From assembly GCA_009739215.1 (NCBI GenBank), contig VSJF01000010.1, positions 1 through 64,000 on the forward strand: DNA of 64,000 nucleotides, read 5' to 3'. The notes under the pieces were generated by a model. The model had not been told where the DNA came from, ran no database searches, and worked only from the letters and a program-made list of their open reading frames with translations. The stretch comes from Floccularia luteovirens (lineage: Eukaryota > Basidiomycota > Agaricomycetes > Agaricales > Squamanitaceae). A program made the position numbers and the translations under genes. Below, in pieces: positions 20,158-29,664 of this stretch. Within the stretch, counting starts at the first letter, position 1, and each line of letters opens with the position of its first letter.

Positions 20158-21310
20158 TCACAACCTTAGCATGACTGTACATGCCCTACACATCTCGTGA
20201 GTGCCCGTGCTCTTATATGGTAGATGGAGACTTACAAAATGGTTAACACCAGGCATGCCCCTGAACCTGATGGGTAAACCTGTCTTCTCAGCCCCTGCTT
20301 CTAATTGCCACACAGCCCATATTACATTCCACGGGTTCTCCTCTCCGTACATGACATTGAACGGCACATTCCCCCATGCCTTGCGTGTCTCGGGATTGAA
20401 GAAAGTGAGCTCCCTTACAATCGTGCCGATTGGTTGGAATTCCTCGCTTCCCATGAAAGTATCACCATGAGGTCCAGCGGTCAGGTCAACCCTGGTTAGA
20501 AACTCCTCAAAAGATAAATCAGAGAAAGTACCAGGCTTCACGGGATTCGTCATTTTGTAAATCAATGTGTAGCAATCTTTCTTGTCGAGGTTTGGATGGG
20601 GAAAGTATTGGTTCACCCACTGCCCGAACGCTTTTTCCCTCTCTTCGGGAGCAAGAGTTTTGTCATAGAGGGGAACCCAACCCCCAGAGGGAGGGTCCGG
20701 GATTCCATGCATGGTCGCGGGAGGATCTGTGGACTTGGCTATCAGAAATCGTTCTCGCTGCAAAGGCGTAAATGCGCACCACACCAAACCAATGATTTGA
20801 TAGTCTGACGAAGGCGAGTCTTTACATCTTCATCAACGGCGGTGATGGAGCTAACTGTAGCGCAAAGGAACCCTGATCCCAAAGACCATCCGGTAAGAAT
20901 GACCTTCTTCAGACCGTGCTCCTTGATTACGTTGTTGACGAACAAGAGGAGATACTTCCCTTGCTCTAAATAGGCCTTTCGCAACGTTTTCAGGAGAATT
21001 GGTTGGTTTCGAACGCCTGGGCCTCTTCCTTTGTGTATGGTGTAGATCCAGGATACAAGCGACGGTTTGGAAGAATGACTCGGTAGCCTGAAGAGTGTCC
21101 TACCTCGAGTAAGGGAAAAAAAGCACCTGTTCTCGACGCGTCATCATACGCATAAACAAGTACCGGATCAGAAGTAAACATACCGCTGTGAAAAGTGTGG
21201 CCGTGGATAGCAATGACGGTGAAGTAATCATCCTTGTTTGGAGGTGCACCGCTGTCATGGTATGCGAATTCAATGCTGTCGGTGACCTTTATCTTCTGCA
21301 TTGGTGCCAT
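20158..21310 (-). pseudogene. Alpha/beta-hydrolase copy 3, frameshifted
   Basis: Start MAPMQKIK at 21310 and the same introns as copy 1, but two single-base insertions disrupt the frame. One lies near 21008 (GGTTTCGAA where the others have GGTTCGAA). The other lies near 20978 (GGCCTTTCGC where the others have GGCCTTCGC). The net shift of +2 is not restored. GWSLGSG, DPPATMHGIPDPP and MPGVNHF are all still visible downstream. Codon differences from copies 1 and 2 (for example HGDTFMGSEE) place it closer to copy 4. It is not expected to make a full-length protein. Confidence 0.8.
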
Positions 21311-21315
21311 TTTGG

Positions 21316-21554
21316 TGTGGATCTTGACTGAAGTGCAGTGGAGGGAAGTAGAACAAATGGAATAGAATAATGTAGAATACAAACGATGTACCTATTTAAA
21401 TATGAAAGAATGTGAATAGCCATAAGTATGGCTGTAAATACACTGTACATGAATAAATACCCAAGCACTGATTAGCTATGCAAGGCGCTACATGGGGCAT
21501 AGCCTCATTCCGAGGCTACACATTGCTATCTACTGTGCGTTACTACCTACAACA
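21316..21554 (-). repeat. LTR in unit C
   Basis: Reverse-orientation counterpart of 1442-1680. It starts TGTTGTAGGTAG at 21554, directly after the polypurine tract, and runs to six bases before the hydrolase ATG. It is almost identical to the unit A and D LTRs over its length, including TATTTAAATAGG. Confidence 0.6.
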
Positions 21555-21910
21555 CTCCCCCTTGGTTGGGATATTACTCCAATCTCGTAAGTGAGATCTT
21601 CGCGTACCTTTCTTGGTAAGGCCTTTGTAAGGATGTCCACGAGATTTTCGTGTGTTGATATGTAAGTTATCTGGATTGTCTCCTTTTGGACGAGATCTTG
21701 AACGAAATGCAACGCGATGTCGAAATGTTTCGTTCGTGCGTGAAATTCCGGGTGGTGTGCGATCGCAACGGCGGCTCTATTGTCTGAGGGGATTTCTGAG
21801 CACGTTGATTGAGGTATGTCGAGTTCATTGAATAGTGAGCGGTGCCATAACACTTGTTTTGCAGCGTGCGTTCCTGCCACATATTCCGCTTCGGCTGTAG
21901 ATAATATCAT
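21547..21910 (-). pseudogene. Ty1/copia RNase H fragment in unit C
   Basis: Identical in most positions to the fragment at 1087-1449 (LSTAEAEYVAGTHAAKQ, HARTKHFDIALHF, DILTKALP). An extra C in the TATCCCAACCAAGGGG stretch shifts the last dozen codons out of frame relative to unit A. It is a dead 5'-truncated element end. Confidence 0.8.
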
Positions 21911-22105
21911 TGTCAGGGAGTTGCAAAATTTTTTTCATATCCCTATTACTCCAACAGTTTGGACTCACTTTGACCGAAACTCGGTACAAAGGTCCTGTCG
22001 CTTTTCCTGCACACGAAGATTTGTTTTTTATGAAGATTTATGTGGTTTGAGAGCTGCCAGAACATTGCCGCCCTGAACAGACCCAAGACAAAAAAGTGTG
22101 ACATG

Positions 22106-22681
22106 ATTTGTAAGATTGATTTTGCGTCGGAGTCAGCCTCCTATCCAGGCCATCCTCCGAGTTAGAGGAATTCATCCCACAGTCTTGTGATTATATATTA
22201 TATAATCATATTTTTCCGAAATAAAACCGAAATATGGATTCCTCGTAACTCTATGGAAGGCCTGGGATAAATATTGTAACAAAGGTCAGCCACCACAATG
22301 TAAGCAGCAGAACTTGATAAAAACAGTTGTTGGTTTATATCACATGAAAAAATACATTTCCTTTTTGAGTTTCATATATTATACAAACAAAGATGCAAAT
22401 ATGCACATCAACGCGTCACAGTATATATGGAATAGCCACAGTCTGACCTACACAAATCTGCTAAACCAACCAGTAAAGATAGACACTAGAATTGCTTAGA
22501 TCCATTGCACACATAGGAATGATTTTTGTCTTCACAAGGAGGATTGCCTCTAGTTTTTCTGGCTCTCCCATAGCTGCAAAACTGGTGAAAGTATTCTGGT
22601 CCATATCAACACAGATTGTGAAGAATCTTCCACTTATTATAGATGTGATGCAACAATTTTCCAGTGCTATTCATGGCCTAT
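22106..22681. other. Unassigned DNA between unit C and the second solo LTR
   Basis: AT-rich sequence without a recognisable gene. The short frames at 22314-22499 and 22492-22791 (the latter running into the LTR) show no family motif. Nothing else is supported. Confidence 0.3.
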
Positions 22682-23287
22682 TGTTACCGTTTAGGGCCTT
22701 GGCGTCGTCGTGTACTGGTCTCATTGTAGGTTTGTCTGGGTTAGGGAACAGTTGGGTTTTTGCTAGTCAGATTTCCCTAGCGCGATGGTAGGTTACGCTA
22801 CCACACAGATTACAAACCACCTGTTGGGGTCTCTCTGAGGTCAGTTACAGAGGTGGGGACAGCCAGGCATTTCAGGCTGTACGGTGTCATCCGTGCCGTT
22901 ATTTACAATGATCTTGCCATCCTAGACAAGAGAGAGAGAGTCACTTAGTTGTCACTGAGGTAACAGAATAATTGCTCATGTTAAGAGATATTCGAAACTA
23001 AGATCAAGCTGAGGCTTGACTATAGTTTCGTGCTACTTAAATACAAGTATGCTACTTCTAATAATAGCTGAACGCGTGTCTGCTCAGTAAGCTACAAGTC
23101 AGCGCGGAGTCATACAGAAGTATCTACAAGTCATTTAGAAGCAGACACAAGTCACTATGAGTTAATAGAAGTAGAATGCGAGTCAAATACAAAACATATA
23201 TGGAAAATAAGTAAACGAGGCAAGAACGCGTTGTGCATGCGTTCTAAAGTCCAGGGAGATAGCACATATCTGGATAAGGTCATAACA
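22682..23287 (+). mobile_element. Solo LTR with CCTAT target-site duplication
   Basis: The 606-bp element starts TGTTACC and ends GTCATAACA. It is flanked by CCTAT at 22677-22681 and again at 23288-23292. It aligns along its full length with the solo LTR at 18822-19425, including GGTAGGTTACGCTACCACACAG and GCAGTCAG/AGTCATACAGAAG words. No internal element sequence is left. Confidence 0.9.
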
Positions 23288-23369
23288 CCTATAATCTGTG
23301 GACAAGATCTTTCCACTTTACTTCAGCATTAGCAAATCCTGGTTTTAGTCCAACTTGAGCCATAGTAAG

Positions 23370-23740
23370 CCATAGCACCTGTAGTGATCCATAGTGACCC
23401 ATAGTGACCCATAGATTTTGGCTATTTTCCATAGTAACCCATAGTAGTCCATAGATGTTGGTTATTTTCCATAGTGTCTCATAGATTTTGGCTATTTTCC
23501 ATAGTGATTCATAGTGGCCTATAGATGTCAATCATTTCCATAGTAACCCATAGTAACCCATAGTAACTCATAGTATTCCATAGTAACTCATAGTATCCAT
23601 AGTATTCCATAGTGATCCATAGTATTCCATTGTAACTCATAGTATTCTATAGTAACTTATGATAGTCCATAGATATTAATTATTTCCATAGTATTCTATA
23701 GATGCTATATAAATTTATATAATAATGTATAGTAATCTGT
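23370..23740. repeat. Tandem array of CCATAGT-type units
   Basis: Imperfect tandem repeats of about 8-10 bp, such as CCATAGTGAC, CCATAGTAAC, CCATAGTATT and CCATAGATTTTGGCTATTTT, cover this stretch. The minus-strand 80-codon ORF across it (23289-23531) is a by-product of the repeat and not a gene. Confidence 0.75.
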
Positions 23741-24099
23741 AGTATTTTGACTTAGAGTACTATTCCGCTTTTTGGATTAGATAAGCAAAACATCGGACTT
23801 AGACTTAGAAAGTTTGGACTTAGAAAAAAAAAAAATTTTTGAAGTTCAAATTTCGACTTCAGCAAAGTCACATAACCTGTGACTGATGTGGCATACTTTG
23901 AACTTCAACTTTTTTTTTTGCTTCGAAGTTTTCAATCTTTATCTTTGTAAGTCATTCTTTCCTCCTTTTCTTTTACTGACATTCTTTTCCTAGATTTATT
24001 CCATTATCATACATCTTTGCCATATCTGCTCATTGTCAGGACCTAGGGATGGAAGGAGTTGAGGAGATGTGATAGCTTGGGCATTTGGTATGTTTTGTG

Positions 24100-24570
24100 T
24101 CTGCTTTTTTCCTCTTTTTTTTTTATGTTTTCAACTTTTTCCCTAGTATGTCTAACTTTTTTCTTCTTTTTTTATATATTTCCTCTCTTTCTAGTTATGT
24201 TTTCAATTCCCCTTCTCTCATTTCATATGTTTCCGACTTTTTTCCTTGTTTTTTCATATGTTTTAAACTTTTTTCTTTCTTTTTATATGTTTCCGACTTT
24301 TTTTGTCTTTTTTGGTATGTTTCCAATCTTTTTCTTTTTTGTCATGTTTCTGACTTCTTCTGTCTTTTCAGTTATGTTTTCCGACTTGATATGTTTTTTT
24401 TCCAACTTGGTATGTTTTTTTATGTTTTTTTCTATGTTTTTTTTCAACTTTTTTTATGTTTTTTAATGTTTTTTTTCCAACTTTTTAATGTTTTTTTTAG
24501 ACTTTTAATGTTTTTTTTTCCAACTTTTTATGTTTTTTTGTCCGACTTTTTTTGTCTTTTTTTTATTTCT
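24100..24570 (+). repeat. T-rich tandem array (TATGTTTTTTTCCAACTTT-like units)
   Basis: Degenerate repeats of about 18-30 bp, built from TATGTTT(T)n, TTCC(A/G)ACTTTTT and TTTTTC, make an extremely pyrimidine-rich plus strand. The two long ORFs (135 and 164 codons, almost only F/L/S/V/Y) are consequences of base composition. They have no start context or homology and are not annotated as genes. Confidence 0.7.
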
Positions 24571-24669
24571 TCTATGTAGTATTATATAGTAGTATGTAGT
24601 AATTATAGTAGTAAAAATAAAATGAATATAATAAAATGAATAATTCAATAAAGTATATATACTATTATA

Positions 24670-24915
24670 GTAGTACTATGGAGTGCCCTGAAGTTGAAAA
24701 CCCATGCTATGGGTACTATGGATACTATGGCTCATTATGGGTTACTATACAAATATCTATGGAGCACTATGGAGTACTATAAAGCACTATATAGATGCCT
24801 ATTTATCTATGGAGCACTATGGAGTGCTCCTGGAGTGCTCTGGAGTTGGGAACCCATGCTATGGGCACTATGGACACTATGGCACTATGGAGTGCTCCAT
24901 AGTGCTCCATAGTTG
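24670..24915. repeat. Tandem array of ACTATGG-type units (inverted relative to 23370-23740)
   Basis: Units such as ACTATGGAGCACTATGGAGT, CTATGGGTACTATGGATACTATGG and GGAGTGCTCC repeat here. They are the reverse complement of the CCATAGT array 1.3 kb to the left. The two arrays flank an AT- and T-rich core as long inverted, internally repetitive arms. Confidence 0.7.
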
Positions 24916-24999
24916 ACCCAAGGTTTGCTGATGATGCTAGGGAAATCCAACTAGCAACCAGACAAAGTCATTGCACAAACCCCCAATCACGTATAGCAG

Positions 25000-25211
25000 T
25001 AACAACCTGGAATTTCATGCACAAACAAAAACATTTCAACATTGTGTTGCATTTCTTTCAAGATCTCATCCAAAAGGAGACGATTGAGATAACTTACATA
25101 TCAACACATGAAAACATCATGGACATTCTAATGAAGGCCTTACCAAGAAGGGTACATGAAGATCTCACTTACAAGATTGGAGTAATACCCAACCAAGGGG
25201 GAGTGTTGTAG
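25000..25211 (+). pseudogene. Diverged copia RNase H end in unit D
   Basis: Open frame HKQKHFNIVLHFFQDLIQKE...YISTHENIMDILMKALP, ending PNQGGVL. It matches the last ~64 residues of the RNase H in units A and C but with more substitutions (C-to-T-like changes such as CGCG to TGTG). The upstream part is decayed into unrelated-looking sequence that joins the ACTATGG array. Confidence 0.75.
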
Positions 25212-25442
25212 GTAGTAACGCACAGTAGATAGCAATGTGTAGCCTCGGAATGAGGCTATGCCCCATGTAGCGCCTTGCATAGCTAATCAGTGCTTGGGTA
25301 TTTATTCATGTACAGTGTATTTACAGCCATACTTATGGCTATTCATATTCTTTCATATTTAAATAGGTACATCGTTTGTATTCTACATTATTCTATTCCA
25401 TTTGTTCTACTTCCCTCCACTGCACTTCAGTCAAGATCCACA
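25204..25442 (+). repeat. LTR in unit D
   Basis: It follows the polypurine tract CAAGGGGGAG and starts TGTTGTAGGTAG. It is nearly identical to the unit A LTR although the RNase H stretch before it is clearly more diverged. It ends six bases before the hydrolase ATG, as in the other units. Confidence 0.6.
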
Positions 25443-25447
25443 CCAAA

Positions 25448-26598
25448 ATGGCACCAATGCAGAAGATAAAGGTCACCGACAGCATTGAATTCGCATACCA
25501 TGACAGCGGTGCACCTCCAAACAAGGATGATTACTTCACCGTCATTGCTATCCACGGCCACACTTTTCACAGCGGTATGTTTACTTCTGATCAGGTACTT
25601 GTTTATGCGTATGATGACGCGTCGAGAACAGGTGCTTTTTTTCCCTTACTCGAGGTAGGACACTCTTCAGGCTACCGAGTCATTCTTCCAAACCGTCGCT
25701 TGTACCCTGGATCTACACCATACACAAAGGAAGAGGCCGCGGCATTCGAACCAACCAATTCTCCTGAAAACGTTGCGAAGGCCTATTTAGAGCAAGGGAA
25801 GTATCTCCTCTTGTTCGTCAACAACGTAATCAAGGAGCACGGTCTGAAGAAGGTCATTCTTACCGGATGGTCTTTGGGATCAGGGTTCCTTTGCGCTACA
25901 GTTAGCTCCATCACCGCCGTTGATGAAGATGTAAAGACTCGCCTTCGTCAGACTATCAAATCATTGGTTTGGTGTGGTGCGCATTTACGCCTTTGCAGCG
26001 AGAACGATTTCTGATAGCCAAGTCCACAGATCCTCCCGCGACCATGCATGGAATCCCGGACCCTCCCTCTGGGGGTTGGGTTCCCCTCTATGACAAAACT
26101 CTTGCTCCCGAAGAGAGGGAAAAAGCGTTCGGGCAGTGGGTGAACCAATACTTTCCCCATCCAAACCTCGACAAGAAAGATTGCTACACATTGATTTACA
26201 AAATGACGAATCCCGTGAAGCCTGGTACTTTCTCTGATTTATCTTTTGAGGAGTTTCTAACCAGGGTTGACCTGACCGCTGGACCCAATGGTGATACTTT
26301 CAGCGGAAGCGAGGAATTCCAACCAGTCGGCGCGAATGTGAGGGAGCTCACTTTCTTCAATCCCGAGACACGCAAGGCATGGGGGAATGTGCCGTTCAAT
26401 GTCATGTACGGAGAGGAGAACCCGTGGATTGTAATATGGGCTGTGTGGCAATTAGAAGCAGGGGCTGAGAAGGCAGGTTTACCCATCAGGTTCAGGAGCA
26501 TGCCCGGTGTTAACCATTTTGTAAGTCTCCATCTACCATGTAAGAGCACGGGCACTCACGAGATGTGTAGGGCATGTACAGTCATGCTAAGGTTGTGA
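25448..26598 (+). CDS. Alpha/beta-hydrolase, copy 4
   Basis: Start MAPMQKIK directly after the LTR. Introns are 25575-25631 (57 bp) and 25977-26029 (53 bp, GTGCGC..ACAG), the second joining SLVWC to DPPATMHGIPDPP. It has the GWSLGSG nucleophile elbow and MPGVNHF near the end, followed by a GTAAGT donor. The reading frame is uninterrupted, so this copy may be functional. Amino-acid differences from copies 1 and 2 (DTFSGSEE, VGANVRELTF, RFRSMPG) show it is not a recent copy of them. The final exon is uncertain: the open frame ends at 26598, while splicing near 26680 would give a very short alternative tail. Confidence 0.7.
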
Positions 26599-27177
26599 TT
26601 GATACGTTATCTACCTGTCTCTAATTTATATATTCCACCATTTGCATGAAGTTTGAAAAGAATTTGTATTTTTTGTAGGATAAACTTTGTGGGTAGGCCT
26701 GAAGCATCATGCCGTTCAGTTGTCAGTTGAGTGCGCCATGGGTGAGCAGGGTACTTCATCATCAACTTTTAGGGATAGAGTCATCAGACTGATGAAGAGA
26801 GCGAGGGGACGAGGAATGGAAGAGCAAATCTCCTTCCTGTGATGGATAGGATTAATAATGGGAGTGACAGTCATATGTTAGGACTCATTCTCGATGTAAC
26901 TTGTTGGTTTCCTTCAAACAGGGACTTCCACTATCAGATATAAATTAACGGGAAGTCAAGAAGTTTTCGGAAAGTCTTATGGGGAAGGAAGAGTGTTGTG
27001 TAAAAAAAGGATTAAAAACATGTCACACGAAACAGAATATCACTTTTAGCTTATGGATTGAATATTTTTCTACTTACCACTAAGAATCTTTAGCCCAGTC
27101 AACTTAGATTGTAGGTAGTTATGGTTACAATATATAGTATAAGTATAATTGTGACTTCTAGTTGAAATTCAAATCAT
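26599..27177. other. 3' flank of unit D, then short spacer
   Basis: The sequence resembles the 3' flank of unit A (about 2887-3380) with small deletions. It includes CACTTTTAGCTTATGGATTG and CTTACCACTAAGAATCTTTAGCCCAGTCAACTTAGAT, where homology ends near 27110. The remaining ~65 bp precede the stop codon of the PLP enzyme gene. No gene is present. Confidence 0.55.
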
Positions 27178-28917
27178 TCAGTGCCATCTTTGGAAGTTGT
27201 GAGTTGGTTGATTTTTTGACAAGTTCCAGTCAAGGCCATTCCAAGTTGCTCGAAATCGGACAGCTATTGAATAATCAGCTATGAGAACTGAGATCGTGCA
27301 TAAAACGAAAACTACTTACGTCATTGTAGATTTGCGCACTTGCTCTCGCCCACCATCGCCCTTGATAGTAGAAAGGAGGTGCAAAAACCTTATAAACATC
27401 TATCATCTCGTCCTCAAATAGAAAGAAAATTTCGTTCGACGGTGCTGTACTTGGTGGAATGGGAAGCTCTATATTAGTCTGGAAATTGGGAGTTGGGAGT
27501 TCAGAATCCTCTGTGTAGTATCGATAGAAGGTTTTGATGGATACACACCATATTAGCAGTCAATTCTCCTTCGTCAGTTGAGTCCATAACCGTTGTTCCA
27601 AGCATTCCAGCCACCAATCGTCCCCCTGCCACAGCTAGAGAGTGGCAGTAGTCGTTGATCTTTTTCTCTCCGCCTAAGCGTTGTCGAAATGCAATGGCTG
27701 CAATAATATTCAATCCCTACGTCGTTATCATCAATATGGAAAATGGGGTTTACCGAACTCGATGCTCAATATAGGTACAGGGTCAGTCATCCCGGTCCCT
27801 AAGTCAAGATGAATCTATGACGATTGTCCTTAAAAAGGAAGTCCCAGCTTACAGAAGAATTTATGAACAAAGTTCGTTGGAATGGGACCGCGCACAGGGT
27901 GAGTAACCCCCGGTACCAATTGATTTTTAATCATGTCTTGATTTCGCAATGGTATGTATAACACTGCGCATCCCCGTTGTGCGTAATACCACTTGCTGCA
28001 ATTCTATAGGATTTACCAATATTTCATTCTCAGACTTCAACGGAGATAGTTCGAGCACTTACTGTCATCCAAAAGTCAGGGTCTACTTCGTCGAGGTTAA
28101 TCTCGATCTCTTGGCCTAAAGAATGCGCGGCATCTACGACACTCCAAATGTTCTCCTCGCGGCAAATACGTACCATATCTCTCCACGGTAAGAGAATGCT
28201 GGGATTGGCAGTGATAGTCTCCATGATAAAGACGATTTTTGGGGGGTCATTGGATTTTGACGTTTGATTCGCTAATCGCGAATGCATTCTCTCTTTGACG
28301 CTGCGAATATGCTCTTGGAATCGTTTGAGAATGGATGCACGGGAAAGACATCCCCCGAGATTCAAAATGGAGGTCCGGGGAGCATGGGTATTTGGAATAT
28401 TTTCGATGGCTAAAGAGACGGATATAAAGACTGCATCGGCTATTAGAGATTTTCAATAGCGTCAACGGAAAAATCTTAACATTCGTATGATTGTATACGC
28501 ACTATAGATAATATGGTCTTCGGGTCCCCAATTGAAGTTATGTAACACAGTGTTCATAGCTGTCGCAACATTGTTGACGAAAACACATGTATTTGGGTCC
28601 ACACCAATGAGCTTGGATACAGCTTCTCGTGCCACGCTGATTCGATTGAAGAGTTGACCCCGAATGAACACATCAGGATTGCCTTCGCATTCCCTGGTCA
28701 AAGCTTCACAGGCACGTTGAATCGGTTCTGGTATGGTTCCAAAGGATCCTTCCCACGAGTTCTGCATTCAGTGACACTGACAGGTACCCTACTATTGATA
28801 CACACCATGATTCAAATTTGTGAAGTCAGGGTTAGTAAAGAAGAGATGCCTAGAGTCACGTCCAAAGTTTGGCACCGCGAAGTCTTGAGATATGGCAAGA
28901 GGAGATTTGGTATTCAT
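27178..28917 (-). CDS. PLP-dependent enzyme, aminotransferase class V fold (isopenicillin N epimerase-like)
   Basis: Fold-type I PLP enzyme that probably acts as an epimerase, lyase or desulfurase on an amino-acid derivative. Start MNTKSPLAISQ at 28917. The N-terminal signature NLNHGSFGTIP appears after splicing out an intron beginning GTGTGTATC. Further motifs are VFVNNVATAMNTVL, IVFIMETITANPSILLP, WSVVDAAHSLGQEI (Asp and His of the cofactor pocket) and SKWYYAQRGCAVLYIP, where the Lys of SKW is the expected Schiff-base residue. A C-terminal domain contains GLNIIAAIAFRQRLGG and ends LTTSKDGTE (stop at 27178). The exact reaction cannot be told. Its neighbours (FMO, adenylating enzyme) suggest secondary metabolism (inference). 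Confidence 0.8.
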
Positions 28918-29664
28918 GTCGTCTGAATGACAATGATTGATATCAAAGCAACACCACTTTCAAACTCCCAAGATTAAATGTATTTCCGCGGGCGAACAAC
29001 TGTGAACATTTTATATCTTTCTCAGCATGCCAAAATCCGAAGATGCGTTTGAAGACACTGAATTGAAAGAAGTTGCGAACCAGCATATTCATATCTATTT
29101 TAACGTTCTGTCAACATTGCAAATGGATACTGTTCTCATGAATCGTGATTCAGATCTTTCTGATCCTATTTTATCTGATCAATGACATACTCATACGAGT
29201 CGGAAGTATGTCAGATTCCTTGCTACACGGACACTCCGTTTCCCCAGTCACAATTTGTCACAGTGGGAACTAAAATATTTAGATCATCCCGATACATAAA
29301 TTATGCCCAGCTGGAATGCTGGCTCCGATTCGGCAAGCGTCTTCGGCGCAGCTGACCGAAGGACCATTTTATAATTACCATTGAAATAGGTTAAGAGCAT
29401 GTACTAGAGCTCACATCTCAAATTTGGATTTAATAGGTCAAGCTCGAAAGGAGAGCCCTGCCTGGACGACGTGTGGAACAAGGATAGTATTTCTTGCTAC
29501 ATAGCAATGTTGCACTCCACTCACCGCGCAGTGTCGGAACATGGCCTCTATAAACAATAGCGACAATCCTTGGTTAATGTTAATAATATCGCACAGTGTG
29601 ATGAACCCAACGTTAATATACGAGGCAGGCAAAATGAGCCAACATTTGATCAACTACTGTATTT
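28918..29664. other. Intergenic region upstream of the PLP enzyme
   Basis: About 750 bp lie between two minus-strand genes. The 71-codon ORF at 29438-29653 has no recognisable motif. No repeat shared with the rest of the window was seen. Confidence 0.4.

Larger units (their letters stand above)
19590..22105 (-). repeat. Duplicated unit C: copia 3' end + LTR + broken hydrolase + 3' flank (inverted)
   Basis: Reverse complement of unit A (877-3386), with homology running from ACAAATCATGTCACAC at about 22105 down to about 19640 (ATCTAACTTGACTGGGCC and onward). The right end abuts unrelated DNA. Some 180 bp beyond the left end lies the solo LTR at 18822-19425. Unit C carries frameshifts in both the RNase H fragment and the hydrolase, and is decaying. 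Confidence 0.75.

Noticed and set aside
23289..23531. 80-codon minus-strand ORF
   Set aside because: It arises from the CCATAGT tandem repeat and repeats ITMG-like words. Not a gene.
24059..24579. Two long overlapping ORFs of 135 and 164 codons
   Set aside because: The peptides are almost only F, L, S, V and Y because the plus strand is a T-rich tandem array. No start context, intron or family resemblance.
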